A stretch of 64,000 bases of DNA from the NCBI RefSeq assembly GCF_017355915.2, contig NZ_JAFEUV020000003.1, positions 380,858-444,857 on the forward strand. The letters are read 5' to 3'. The DNA comes from Telluribacter roseus (GTDB lineage: Bacteria; Bacteroidota; Bacteroidia; Cytophagales; Spirosomataceae). Shown piece after piece: positions 18,397 to 27,498 of this stretch. Made by a program: the position numbers and the translations under genes. The stretch's first letter is position 1; each line of letters starts with the position of its first letter. Below the pieces are notes generated by a model. It made no database searches, had not been told where the DNA came from, and saw only the letters and a list, made by a program, of their open reading frames with translations.

Positions 18397-19800
18397 CTAC
18401 TGCAACCACCCTCCGGTGAATCCGGCACGGATGAGTCCCTGCCGGATGTAAGGGTTTTTCTTCATCAGGTTCCATACAAACTCCGTACGCAGGTTTTCTG
18501 CCATCAGCAGGATGGGGCCCTGGTCTATGCCGAGGTAGTCTTTGTCAAACCAGCCCTCCTCATTGCCGGGGCCGAAGCGGTACGTCAGGTTGAAGGCGTC
18601 GCGGAAGCCGTAGCGGTCATATAACTTATTGCCAAAGCGGTACTTCATGGTACGCAGGGCGGGGACGCATACTTCGGGTGCAAAGGCCAGCGAGCCACCC
18701 GCCGCCGTGGGAGCGATGGTACCATCGTCAATAATACGCTGGGCGGAGGCACCCCGGGCGCTGTAGCTCATGAACTTCTTCAGCTCCTCGGTTTCGGGCA
18801 GGGAGTAGTCGCGGGGACCGTCGCAGGCGGTAAGCCCCCATACGTTAGGACCGTACCCTACCCAGCCACGCGGATTGGCTACGCAGTAGGCTCGGTTGGA
18901 GAGGGTAGCGCGGCGGGAGTTTTCGAAGTAGTCAATACCCCTCTGACGCATGTACGAATCCTGTATGTTGCGAAAATCTACCCAGATGTGGGAGTACTGG
19001 TGACCAAAGAGCGGTTCAAAGTTGACGTGAGGCTGGTCGTAAAAGGTAGCCCATTCGTAGGTACGGGTCCAGGCTTGCCAGCCATCCGGCTGGATGGAGT
19101 GCGTGGGCGAGCCCAGCGCCAGGATGTACAGCAGCATGGCTTCGTTGTAGCCCTGCCAGTGGGCCGTTATAAAACCGCTCTCAGGGTGCCATCCCATAGA
19201 TACCAGCGGGTGGTTCTTCTGAAACCAGGTCCAGTCGCAACGGCGGTAGATATCATCGGCCAGTTTACGGATTTCGGTTTCGGCGGCATTTTCCCCGTCA
19301 AAATAGGTCTGGCAGCTCAGGATTCCCCCCAGTAGCAGTACGGTATCAATGGTTGAAAGCTCAACCTGCTTGAAGCGGAGGCCGGTATTCATATCCAGGA
19401 AGTGATAAAAGAAGCCCTTGTAGCCGGTGGCATTGACCGGATCCGGACTTTGTGGTGCATTCCAGAAGAAACGTAGCGTATTCAGCACCCGCTCGGCGGC
19501 CTGCTGGCGGGTGATATACCCCCGCTCTATACCCACCAGGTAAGAGGTAAGGCCAAAGCCCACGGCCGCCACACTCGAAAAGGAAGGGCTGGGAGCCCGG
19601 TCAGGGATCAGCCCGTTCTGTGGATTAGCCAACTCCCAGAAGTATCCGAAGGTGTCCCTTTGTAAGCTATCCAGGAAAGCCTCGTCGGCCGAGGTAAGCC
19701 TATCGGTCTGGTTCTGGTTGAGCACGGTCTGCGGTGACTTACAACCAAGAGGAAGCAGCAGACTAACAGATAGTATACTTAGTGTAAGGAGTAGTTTCAT
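18397..19800 (-). CDS. GH144-type (glucoamylase-family) lipoprotein, probable beta-1,2-glucan hydrolase
   Basis: A 467-residue lipoprotein with lipobox LPLGC (Cys20). The body is an (alpha/alpha)6-toroid type protein: FLDSLQRDTFGYFWELANPQ, MGWHPESGFITAHWQGYNEA, FEPLFGHQYSHIWVDFRN and AAGGSLAFAPEV are the strings seen in the family annotated as glucoamylase (PF10091), now GH144. Characterised GH144 enzymes from Bacteroidota act on beta-1,2-glucans or sophorose-type oligomers, so I infer that substrate. It lies just behind a susC-susD pair on the same strand, but a terminator separates them, so its expression may be partly independent. A 7-bp-periodic repeat tract sits directly upstream of the ATG. 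Confidence 0.85.
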   Translation of the reverse strand: MKLLLTLSILSVSLLLPLGCKSPQTVLNQNQTDRLTSADEAFLDSLQRDTFGYFWELANPQNGLIPDRAPSPSFSSVAAVGFGLTSYLVGIERGYITRQQAAERVLNTLRFFWNAPQSPDPVNATGYKGFFYHFLDMNTGLRFKQVELSTIDTVLLLGGILSCQTYFDGENAAETEIRKLADDIYRRCDWTWFQKNHPLVSMGWHPESGFITAHWQGYNEAMLLYILALGSPTHSIQPDGWQAWTRTYEWATFYDQPHVNFEPLFGHQYSHIWVDFRNIQDSYMRQRGIDYFENSRRATLSNRAYCVANPRGWVGYGPNVWGLTACDGPRDYSLPETEELKKFMSYSARGASAQRIIDDGTIAPTAAGGSLAFAPEVCVPALRTMKYRFGNKLYDRYGFRDAFNLTYRFGPGNEEGWFDKDYLGIDQGPILLMAENLRTEFVWNLMKKNPYIRQGLIRAGFTGGWLQ

Positions 19801-19805
19801 GAGGT

Positions 19806-19840
19806 TGTTAGGTATAAGGTAGTAGGTGCTAGGTGGTCAG
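19806..19840. repeat. Heptad-periodic repeat tract (TNNTAGG type)
   Basis: Five successive 7-mers read TGTTAGG, TATAAGG, TAGTAGG, TGCTAGG, TGGTCAG on the plus strand. The tract starts 5 bases upstream of the minus-strand ATG of the GH144-type gene, so it occupies its leader. Confidence 0.75.
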
Positions 19841-19863
19841 GTTGTTATTGACCACCCGAAAAA

Positions 19864-19902
19864 AGAAAGCCCTTCCTAGGCTGGTGTCATGAAGGGCTTT
19901 CT
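19864..19902 (-). terminator. Intrinsic terminator after susD
   Basis: AGAAAGCCCTTC at 19864-19875 pairs perfectly with 19891-19902 around a 15-base loop. On the minus strand the hairpin is followed by six Ts. It lies 20 bases beyond the susD stop and before the GH144-type gene. Confidence 0.85.
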
Positions 19903-19922
19903 GATATGTGGAAATAGATTAC

Positions 19923-21425
19923 TTAGTAGTTTGGGTTTTGGGTAAGCGTTCCTCCACTCAGGTTGATCTGGTTTTGAGGAATCGGGAATACCTCATGCTT
20001 GCCTTTGACGAAAGGCTTTCCAAGTGCCTGAAACACCTCCGCCGCCCGTCCCTGTCGTACCAGATCAAAGTAGCGGTCGTGCTCCATAGCCAGCTCTACG
20101 CGTCGTTCGCGCCATATTCGTTCCCGTAGCGTAGCCTGGACGGTGGTAGTCACGGCGGGAAGAATTGTAGTACTGGTACCACGCGCCCGCGCCCTTACCC
20201 TATTAAGCATTTCAAGAGCCTGAGCAGTCATACCCAATTCGTTGGCCGCTTCGGCATTCATCAGTAGTACCTCGGCGTAGCGCAGGATGCGCATGTTCTT
20301 GTTGGTCTCCCAGTTGTTGCCACTGTACGACTCCTGCGTGCGGCTCACGTAGGCCTTGTAGTTGTAGCGTGGGTTGACCAGTTGAGGACTGGTTACGAAA
20401 CCATCCCACAGCGTATCGCCCCGGAAAATGATGGTTGATTCCCTTCGCGGATCGCCCGGCTCGTAGGCCTGTGCCAGATCCTGACTGGGCGTGTTGAAGC
20501 CCCATCCCCAGCCGCCGGGGCCACGGGCGCCCTGGGTTTCGTAGTAGCCCTCGATGCCCTGAGCAGGTACTACACCCCTTCCCTGTACTTCAAAAATGGA
20601 TTCAGGACCATTCTCCGATGATTCGCGCCAGATCTCCGCGTAGTTGGGGTGAAGCTGATACTGGTTAGACTGGATCACTTCGTTGGTCAGGCGCAGTACT
20701 TCCTGCCAGTTGCCCTGGTACATATTTACCTTGGCCAGCAGGGTCTTGGCGGCGCCTTTGGTGGCACGTCCCCGCTCTGACGCTTCGTACTGGCTCTTTT
20801 CCGGCAGGTTATCCACCGCAAACTGCAGGTCTGATTTAATGAAGTCATATACCTGTTCACGGGTGGCGCGGGTGCGGCCATTCATGATATCAGCCTCGTT
20901 GGTCGGGTCAGGTACACTTTCGATCAGGGGTACCCCGCCAAACATCCTGACCAGATTGAAGTAGAAGTAAGCCCGCAGGAAACGCGCCTCACCGATCAGA
21001 CGGTTACGGAACGACTCATCAATATTAAGCTGCGGCAGGTACTGCAGCGCCTGATTGGCCCGGGCTACTCCCTGATAAAAACCTACCCATACTTCATTAA
21101 AGGAAATGCTGGATGGGGTAAAGGTGAAGTTGTCCAGCTCGTGCTTGTCGGTACCGGTATCACCGGGGTCACTACCCTTGTCGGCGTCGTCAGTAATGAT
21201 ACTCGTTACTCCCAGCCACGAGAAGGAGTGCATATTCCAGTCGAGCATCTTGTTGTAGATGGCATTGACCAGGCGCGGAGCGGCCTCCGGATCACTGAAA
21301 AAGTCCGTAGGGGTCTGCTCTCCCTGAGGAGGTACATCCAGAAAGCTCTCCGAGCAGGATTGCATTCCGACCAGCCCCAGAGTGCCTAATAGTCCAATAG
21401 TTAGTATTTTTTTTGAACGGTTCAT
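19923..21425 (-). CDS. SusD/RagB-family nutrient-binding lipoprotein
   Basis: The protein has 500 residues with a lipobox ending MQSC (Cys24), then the family start SFLDVPPQGEQTPTDFFSDP. Helical TPR-like stretches follow (YFYFNLVRMFGGVPLIE, YDFIKSDLQFAVDNLP) and the conserved C-terminal ERRVELAMEHDRYFDLVRQG is present. SusD proteins lid the SusC barrel at the cell surface and bind oligosaccharides. It directly follows the susC gene with 39 bases between, and its transcript ends at the hairpin at 19864-19902. Ligand specificity cannot be read directly; the adjacent GH144-type gene suggests a beta-1,2-glucan. Confidence 0.93.
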   Translation of the reverse strand: MNRSKKILTIGLLGTLGLVGMQSCSESFLDVPPQGEQTPTDFFSDPEAAPRLVNAIYNKMLDWNMHSFSWLGVTSIITDDADKGSDPGDTGTDKHELDNFTFTPSSISFNEVWVGFYQGVARANQALQYLPQLNIDESFRNRLIGEARFLRAYFYFNLVRMFGGVPLIESVPDPTNEADIMNGRTRATREQVYDFIKSDLQFAVDNLPEKSQYEASERGRATKGAAKTLLAKVNMYQGNWQEVLRLTNEVIQSNQYQLHPNYAEIWRESSENGPESIFEVQGRGVVPAQGIEGYYETQGARGPGGWGWGFNTPSQDLAQAYEPGDPRRESTIIFRGDTLWDGFVTSPQLVNPRYNYKAYVSRTQESYSGNNWETNKNMRILRYAEVLLMNAEAANELGMTAQALEMLNRVRARARGTSTTILPAVTTTVQATLRERIWRERRVELAMEHDRYFDLVRQGRAAEVFQALGKPFVKGKHEVFPIPQNQINLSGGTLTQNPNY

Positions 21426-21464
21426 ATCGTTTCCAGCAAGTAGTCTTTTATTGATTCAGTTCTA

Positions 21465-24437
21465 TTAGAAGCCAACATTGATCCCCAGGGTGTAGATGGA
21501 GTTGACGGGATAGGCATTCAGCTCAATACCCGAACCGAGCGGTCCACCGGGTAACTCAGGCGAGAAGCCGGAGTACTTCTGCAGCGTAAGCGGATTCTGA
21601 GCCGAGGCGTACACCCGCAGTCGATTGGCCCGGATGGTTGATGCTACTCCCTCGGGCAGCGTATAGCCCAGCGTTACGTTGTTGATACGGAAGAAGTCGC
21701 CGGACTCAATGTAGTACGTTGACGAAATGGGTACTTCGTTGCTGGCCCGTGGTTCGGTATTAGACGGATTGGTAGGCGTCCAGCGGTCGGCCCGCGAAGC
21801 TTCGATGTTCTCGTTACCAAAGCGCTGCGCCTTCTTGCCGTTATAGATCTTGTTGCCGAAGTTGGCGTAGAAGTCAGCCGAGAGGTCCCAGCTACGGTAG
21901 TTGATGCTGGTGTTGATACCAAAGTACAGGCGGGGCTGGTAGGAACCTACGTACACCCGGTCGTTCTGGTCAATGCGGCCGTCGTTGTTTACATCTCTAT
22001 AACGAAAATCACCCGGCTTGGTATTGGCGATGACAGCGGTAGTGCGGTCGATCTCTTCCTGCGACTGGAATATACCGTCGGTCTGCCACACCCAGAAACT
22101 ACCAATGGGTTGTCCTACTTCGGTCTGGGTGGTAAACTGGCCGTTGCCGATTCCTCCCCCGATAATGGGCAAACCCCCGCTTACGTTTTCGATGCGGTTG
22201 CGGTTGGCCGTGAGGTTAAATCCGAAGTTATAGCTCAGGTCGTTATCAGTTGTATTGCGCCAGTTCAGAGCGAATTCCCAGCCCGTATTACGTACGTCGG
22301 CGGCATTGGTCAGGTAGCTGTCCGAGCCGAAAATGGCATCCAGAGGCCGGAAGATAAGAGCACCGGTAGTCAGCTTGTTGTAGTAGTCTATTTCACCCGT
22401 CAGGCGGTTGTTGAACATGCCAAACTCCACACCGAAGTCAGTACCCTGGGTGATCTCCCAGCGCAGGTTCAGGTCCTTGATGTCGCGCAGGGTATTACCC
22501 AGTGAGAGGCTCTGGTCGGGGCCCAGCGGGTAGTCCAGCCCGGGCGTAATCGTATATTGGAAAGCACCGGCCGGTATGGCGTCATTACCGGTCTTACCCC
22601 AGCTGGCACGCAGCTTCAATACATTGAACAGGGATTGATTCTTGAAAAACTCCTCCTCACTGATCACCCAGCCCAGACCCAGCGATGGGAATATGCCCCA
22701 GCGATTAGCCATCGGAAACTTGCTGGAACCATCGTAGCGAACGGTGGCTGTAAGCAGATAGCGGTCATCGTAGTTGTAGTTGAGGCGGCTCAGGTACGAG
22801 AGGCGGGTTTCGCGTCCCATGGTACTGAAGTTGGTAGCCGATGAGGCATCCCCTGTATTCAGTGTCCAGTAGTTGCTGGCGGCCGGCACTCCCTGGCGGG
22901 TACCCCCTATCCCTTCGTTAGTAAACTGCTCCGTAGTATATCCCACCAGGAACTTTACATTATGCTTGTCCGCATAGCTGTTCTCATAGGTAGCCGTATT
23001 GGTCCACACCCAGCGTGTAAAGTTGTTGCGGTTCAGTGCCAGCGAGCTGATGGGGTTACGCTGGTTGGATGATACTTCGTAGACGGGATTGTAAACAGTA
23101 CCTCTGTTCTGCCCGGTCTCGATACCAAAGTTGGAGTAGAGCGACAGGTGGTTAAAGAGATTAAGATTTCCGTAGAATCCCCCCTGGAACCGCATACCCC
23201 TCACGTTGTCGTTGGTGTAGTCCAGCTGCGCTACCGGATTGGCTACGTTGTTGCGGGTAGAGTAACCGTAAGCACCATTCACATCACGTACCGACACCAG
23301 CGGCGACTGACGATACGCATTGGTAAAGGCCGAAGCCGGGCGATTGTCTTTGTCTTCACTCGCCAGACTCAGGTTATGCCCCAGCTTGAAATCCTTGAAG
23401 ATCGTGTACTCGTTGTTGAGGCGAAGCGAGATACGGTCGTAGCGGCTGCCTTTCAGGACACCTTCTTCCTCCATGTAGCCGGCGCTGAAGAGGTAGGTGG
23501 TCTTTTCGGTACCCCCGGTGATCGATACGTTATGATTTTGCTGAAAGCCCGTGCGGGTAATAGCCGATAGCCAGTCCGTACTGCTGGTGGGTATGGTGTT
23601 GAGGTCGTAGGGGAGTGGCTGGTTATCGTACTGAGCCGCCTCGTTGGAGTACTGCGCAAACAGACGCGCATCGGCCATCCGTACCCGGTTGGTGAGGGTA
23701 CGTATCCCTACGTAGCCATCATAATTGACACTCATCTGGCCGGTGCGGCCCTTCTTGGTGGTGATCAGTACTACCCCGTTGGCAGCCCGTACCCCGTAAA
23801 TAGCCGTAGAAGAAGGGTCTTTCAGTACGTCAATAGAAGCAATATCGTTGGTATTGATGTTGCGGATATCTTCGGTAATGATACCGTCTACAACGTACAG
23901 TGGGTTTTCGCCCCCCAGCAGGGTACCCGTACCACGTATCCGCACCGAAGGGGTCTGGCCGGGTTCACCGGAGTTGATAACCTGTACCCCCGCCAGCTTG
24001 CTCTGGATGGCCTGCGTGGCGGTCAGGACCGGCTGGCGAACCAGATCTTCGCCTTTTACCTGCGACACCGCACCCGTTACGTCCAGTTTGCGCTGGGTAC
24101 CGTATCCCACTACCACTACTTCGTTGAGTGAGCGGGTATCTTCTGCCAGGGCTACGTTAACGGAGGTCTGATTTCCGACCGGCACCTCCTGCGATCCCAT
24201 GCCCAGCATCTGGAATACAAGTACTGAATTGGCATTGGGTACCTGTATCGTGTAGTTACCATCGGCATCAGTGGCGGTTCCGATGGTTGTACCTTTTACG
24301 AGCACATTCGCTCCCGGTAACGGACTGCCATCTTCCTGTGTGGTTACTCTTCCTGACACAGTTATCTGCTGCGCATTAGCGCCGGCTATGGATAGGATCA
24401 GAAAAAGCAGGTGAAACAATAGAATTTTTCTTTTCAT
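21465..24437 (-). CDS. SusC/RagA-family TonB-linked outer-membrane protein
   Basis: The protein has 990 residues from ATG 24437; an in-frame upstream GTG at 24494 adds residues that spoil the signal peptide. The order is: signal peptide (ILLFHLLFLILSIAGANAQ), CarboxypepD_reg-like domain (ISGRVT-type strand, GATVLVKGT-like turn), TonB-interacting stretch SLNEVVVVGYGTQRKLDVTG, plug (NPLYVVDGIITEDIRNINTN, SSTAIYGVRAANGVVLITTK) and a 22-strand barrel to the end (YTLGINVGF). It imports glycan fragments with its SusD partner. A TACTTTTG promoter box lies 55 bases upstream. First gene of the utilisation locus. Confidence 0.94.
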   Translation of the reverse strand: MKRKILLFHLLFLILSIAGANAQQITVSGRVTTQEDGSPLPGANVLVKGTTIGTATDADGNYTIQVPNANSVLVFQMLGMGSQEVPVGNQTSVNVALAEDTRSLNEVVVVGYGTQRKLDVTGAVSQVKGEDLVRQPVLTATQAIQSKLAGVQVINSGEPGQTPSVRIRGTGTLLGGENPLYVVDGIITEDIRNINTNDIASIDVLKDPSSTAIYGVRAANGVVLITTKKGRTGQMSVNYDGYVGIRTLTNRVRMADARLFAQYSNEAAQYDNQPLPYDLNTIPTSSTDWLSAITRTGFQQNHNVSITGGTEKTTYLFSAGYMEEEGVLKGSRYDRISLRLNNEYTIFKDFKLGHNLSLASEDKDNRPASAFTNAYRQSPLVSVRDVNGAYGYSTRNNVANPVAQLDYTNDNVRGMRFQGGFYGNLNLFNHLSLYSNFGIETGQNRGTVYNPVYEVSSNQRNPISSLALNRNNFTRWVWTNTATYENSYADKHNVKFLVGYTTEQFTNEGIGGTRQGVPAASNYWTLNTGDASSATNFSTMGRETRLSYLSRLNYNYDDRYLLTATVRYDGSSKFPMANRWGIFPSLGLGWVISEEEFFKNQSLFNVLKLRASWGKTGNDAIPAGAFQYTITPGLDYPLGPDQSLSLGNTLRDIKDLNLRWEITQGTDFGVEFGMFNNRLTGEIDYYNKLTTGALIFRPLDAIFGSDSYLTNAADVRNTGWEFALNWRNTTDNDLSYNFGFNLTANRNRIENVSGGLPIIGGGIGNGQFTTQTEVGQPIGSFWVWQTDGIFQSQEEIDRTTAVIANTKPGDFRYRDVNNDGRIDQNDRVYVGSYQPRLYFGINTSINYRSWDLSADFYANFGNKIYNGKKAQRFGNENIEASRADRWTPTNPSNTEPRASNEVPISSTYYIESGDFFRINNVTLGYTLPEGVASTIRANRLRVYASAQNPLTLQKYSGFSPELPGGPLGSGIELNAYPVNSIYTLGINVGF

Positions 24438-24909
24438 AGTAATACGGAATGGTGAAAAACAGTAGAAGTACTTGATGGTGCCGATTGTCACCAAAAGTAT
24501 ACCAGCCGCAGGGGGCGGAGGCCGACAGAAAAAGGCAGGACTGGAGAAAGTGCAACGAAAAGAGAAAACGTACTCAGGCTGCTATTGCTTTTGTACAAGT
24601 ACAGGTCAGGTGTATACAGGAAATAGACAGGCCGGTAAGAATATTATAGTAGTTTTGTACTATTGCCATAATTCCACAATGAAGGCGTCTCTACTTTTAC
24701 TAAAAATTATACCTCGCACTTTATGATCGGCCAGCGAGGCTATGAGCAGGGAGAAGTAGGGGATGGGGTGAATGTAAAAAGTCAGACCAATATTGTCAGT
24801 AGAAATGCCCGGTGGCCAGGCTCTGTTTAGTAACCTTTAATCTTTTTTTTAATTTTTGATTAGGGATATGATGCGCTTCGTGTGGCCCGTCAGCCCAAAA
24901 CTTCATCTT
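24438..24909. other. Divergent intergenic region between susC and porin
   Basis: This 472-base stretch separates susC (leftward) and the porin (rightward). It holds a minus-strand TACTTTTG box for susC and a plus-strand TAGTTTTG box at 24650-24657. Behind the latter is a 15-codon frame (24679-24726, MKASLLLLKIIPRTL) that I do not count as a gene. Poly-T/A stretches precede the porin ATG. No RNA gene or inverted-repeat operator is evident. Confidence 0.5.
24492..24499 (-). promoter_or_regulatory. Candidate -7 box of susC (TACTTTTG)
   Basis: On the minus strand TACTTTTG fits TAnnTTTG and lies 55 bases before the susC ATG. The -33 element is unclear. Confidence 0.4.
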
Positions 24910-26310
24910 ATGAAAAAAATAGTTTTTTTAGTACTTGCCCTATCATCAACTGCCTTTGCTCAAAACTCACCCACTGAACCGGCGGCCGCGGCCCCATCCA
25001 ACACTGATACCCGCAATGACATCCGGTACAACCTCAATCCGTCGGGTACTCACTACGTCAAAGCTACCTTTCTGAACCAGACCTGGCTGCGGCTTAATAA
25101 CAGTAACCCAGGTACTACCGTCCTGGGCGACCCGCGCGACGAGACGTTTGATATTGGCCTGCGCCGTACCCGTATGCAGTTGTTCGGTCAGCTGACGGAT
25201 CGGGTGTTTTTCTATACCCAGTTCGGGATGAACAACTTTAACCGGCTCAATGCTTTCCCCGGTTATAACAACAACGGTACGCCCAGCAACCGTAAGGTAG
25301 CGGCCTTTTTTCATGATGCTCTGGGCGAGTACGAGGTCCACCGCAAGGGTACCAGCTTTGTGCGTTTTGGAGGAGGATTAACCATCATGAATGGCTTATC
25401 ACGCTTTTCTCAGCCTGGTATCGGCTCTATTCTGACGATGGATGTACCTGTATTCGCTCAGGTCACGGTAGACCAGACCGATCAGTTTGCCCGGAAGCTC
25501 AGCGTGTACTCGCGGGGTCAGGTAGGCAAGCTCAACTACCGCATCATCGTAGCGGACCCGTTTCCTATCGAAACCAACGGAGCGGTACCACCGGCCCTGG
25601 GTGCCAACTCTACTTTTGCCCAGCGCAATCACCGCAAGCAGTTCAGCGGACTCTTTATTTATAACTTTTTCGATACCGAAGACAACACGACCCCCGGCTA
25701 CATGACCGGTACCTACCTGGGCCGCCGCAAGGTACTAAACCTGGAAGCTGGGTTCATCAATCAGAAAAATGCGACCTGGCGCAGAGAAGGTGCCGATACT
25801 ACCTACAGTGCGCTGAATCTGTGGTCAGTGGCCGCATACCTGGATATGCCCATTAACCGGGTGAAGGGAACGGCCGTGTCGTCGTACCTAGGGTATTTCC
25901 ATACCGACTACGGCCGGGGATACCTGCGCTACAACGGCCTGATGAATCCGGCCAGTGGTACTACCCAGCCGCTGCCGGGCGTAGGGGGTACGCAGGGCAA
26001 TGCCTTCCCGATGTTCGGTACGGGTAATGTAGTGTATGCTCAGGCTGGGTACAAGTTCCGTGACGGTCTGCTGGGTGAGCAGGGTACTCTGTTGCCGTAC
26101 GCCTCGCTGCAGCACGCTACCTATGACCGCCTGCAGGGAGGCATGAACGTATGGAACCTGGGTGTGAACTGGCTGATGAAAGGACATACCGGCAAGCTGA
26201 GCCTCAACTACGAGAACCGCCCCATCTACCAGGCCAGTACTACGGCTAACCTGCTGGCGCCTTCGGGACGGCGGGGCAATTGGGTACTGCAGTACCAGGT
26301 ATCCATTTAA
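24910..26310 (+). CDS. Outer-membrane porin, phosphate-selective OprO/OprP-like
   Basis: The 466-residue product begins with a signal peptide (MKKIVFLVLALSSTAFAQ). The mature part alternates polar and aromatic residues in barrel style: THYVKATFLNQTWLRLN, FDIGLRRTRMQLFGQLTDRV, FFYTQFGMNNFNRLN and the final GNWVLQYQVSI. The pattern (IGLRRTRMQLFG near residue 70) is that of the porin family annotated OprO/OprP in Bacteroidota. It allows diffusion of small solutes; the selectivity is not known here. A TTG at 24856 in frame gives an implausible hydrophilic extension, so I use ATG 24910. It is divergent from susC, so co-regulation is possible, and ends at a bidirectional hairpin. Confidence 0.75.
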   Translation: MKKIVFLVLALSSTAFAQNSPTEPAAAAPSNTDTRNDIRYNLNPSGTHYVKATFLNQTWLRLNNSNPGTTVLGDPRDETFDIGLRRTRMQLFGQLTDRVFFYTQFGMNNFNRLNAFPGYNNNGTPSNRKVAAFFHDALGEYEVHRKGTSFVRFGGGLTIMNGLSRFSQPGIGSILTMDVPVFAQVTVDQTDQFARKLSVYSRGQVGKLNYRIIVADPFPIETNGAVPPALGANSTFAQRNHRKQFSGLFIYNFFDTEDNTTPGYMTGTYLGRRKVLNLEAGFINQKNATWRREGADTTYSALNLWSVAAYLDMPINRVKGTAVSSYLGYFHTDYGRGYLRYNGLMNPASGTTQPLPGVGGTQGNAFPMFGTGNVVYAQAGYKFRDGLLGEQGTLLPYASLQHATYDRLQGGMNVWNLGVNWLMKGHTGKLSLNYENRPIYQASTTANLLAPSGRRGNWVLQYQVSI

Positions 26311-26339
26311 CCAGACAAGTACTTACCGGGTATTAGTAA

Positions 26340-26368
26340 AAGAGGCTGCCTTTCAGGGGCAGCCTCTT
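26340..26368. terminator. Bidirectional terminator between porin and CHRD gene
   Basis: AAGAGGCTGCC at 26340-26350 pairs with 26358-26368; the minus strand continues TTTACT. It serves both convergent genes. Confidence 0.75.
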
Positions 26369-26395
26369 CTGTTAGTAGGTGTATAGTATATAGCC

Positions 26396-27241
26396 TTAAA
26401 ACTCTATCTGTCCCCTGATCTCACCTCCCGGGTAGGTGGGGGTATGGATGTTGAAGTAGTACAGTCCGTTGAGCAGTTCCATTTCCTTGATCTTTACCTC
26501 ATCGACTAGTACTGAATTAGAAACAGCCCCGGAGGTAGCAGCAGGTAGCAGAGCGGTAAAGTCATGCTGAACCCCTGCATTAACGCCTCGTGGGGCCGTA
26601 CCATGGATGTGAGAGCCAACGGGATTTCCGGTCAGGTCCTTCCACGTAATGAAGTAGCTCAGCCGCTTCGTATTCTTGTTGTAGATGACATCCACACTGC
26701 CGGTTGCCGGAGTAGTACGTGGCGGCACCTCCTGTGATCCTTCCACCGGGAGCCCCTTCTTTACCACCATGAAAGGCTGATCATAAAACTCTATCTGTCC
26801 CCTGATCTCACCGCCCGGATTGGCGGGCGTATGGATATTGAAGTAGTACAGCCCGTTGAGCAGATCTTCTTCCTTAAGATTGACCCCATCTACCCGTACG
26901 GAGTTGGTAAAGGTACCTGACGTAGTCTTGGGAAGCGGAGCCGTGAAATCATGGAGAATACCTGCATTCGTGCCTCGCGGGGCCGGCCCGTGAATGTGCG
27001 ACCCGACCGGGTTGCCTGTCAGGTCCTTCCAGGTGAGCGTGTAGGTAAGCATTCGGGTAGTCTTGTCATACGATACAGTAGCCGTTCCCGTTGCCGGACT
27101 ATTCTTCTGAGGTACTTCCTGCAGGGGACTAAGGGCTAGTCCGCTCTGAGAAACAACATTGTTGGTCAACTCGTGATCTGTACATCCTGATAACCCGCCG
27201 ATCAGCAGGATTACCGCCAAAGACTTCCATTGATTTCTCAT
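26396..27241 (-). CDS. Lipoprotein with two CHRD domains
   Basis: This 281-residue lipoprotein (lipobox LSGC, Cys20) contains two consecutive CHRD domains of about 115 residues. Each has the same ordered motifs: LTYTLTWKDLTGNPVGSHIH then GLYYFNIHTPANPGGEIRGQ, and LSYFITWKDLTGNPVGSHIH then the matching C-end. The CHRD fold is found in chordin and in bacterial surface proteins; its ligand is unknown, though conserved His residues (SHIH) could bind metal. The two copies are also close at DNA level, offset by 387 bases, so the duplication is recent. An upstream in-frame start at 27283 adds 14 residues before the signal; I prefer 27241. Surface or periplasmic location is inferred. Confidence 0.85.
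   Translation of the reverse strand: MRNQWKSLAVILLIGGLSGCTDHELTNNVVSQSGLALSPLQEVPQKNSPATGTATVSYDKTTRMLTYTLTWKDLTGNPVGSHIHGPAPRGTNAGILHDFTAPLPKTTSGTFTNSVRVDGVNLKEEDLLNGLYYFNIHTPANPGGEIRGQIEFYDQPFMVVKKGLPVEGSQEVPPRTTPATGSVDVIYNKNTKRLSYFITWKDLTGNPVGSHIHGTAPRGVNAGVQHDFTALLPAATSGAVSNSVLVDEVKIKEMELLNGLYYFNIHTPTYPGGEIRGQIEF
26401..27174. repeat. Tandem in-gene duplication of the CHRD unit
   Basis: The text starting ACTCTATCTGTCCCCTGATC occurs at 26401 and again at 26788, and similarity continues along both copies. The offset of 387 bases equals 129 codons, so the frame is kept. Confidence 0.8.
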
Positions 27242-27420
27242 CGTGTGGATTGGTTTATTGTGGAAAAAGTGGTGAATGGGCAAAGGAAGAAAAGCTACTA
27301 ATCTGACGTATAAATATATTAAATAAATGGTTGATTGTTAGAGTACTAGAGAGTTTTGAGTAAAATGTAATCAGCGGATACAGCTAGATCTGTCGAGTGG
27401 TTGAATAGTGGTAAATAAGA

Positions 27421-27450
27421 AATCCCCCGCCGGAACACCGGCGGGGGATT
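27421..27450. terminator. GC-rich terminator hairpin, copy 1
   Basis: AATCCCCCGCCGG (27421-27433) pairs with 27438-27450 over an AACA loop; both sides carry short T-runs. The core hairpin recurs exactly at 29682-29705. Confidence 0.8.
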
Positions 27451-27498
27451 TTACAGTATTACTTAATAGTATATGCTAGTACAGGAGTATCTAGCTAA

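Noticed and set aside
24679-24726. 15-codon frame MKASLLLLKIIPRTL behind a TAGTTTTG box
   Set aside because: Too short; no leader-peptide logic or ribosome site; kept only in the description of the intergenic region.
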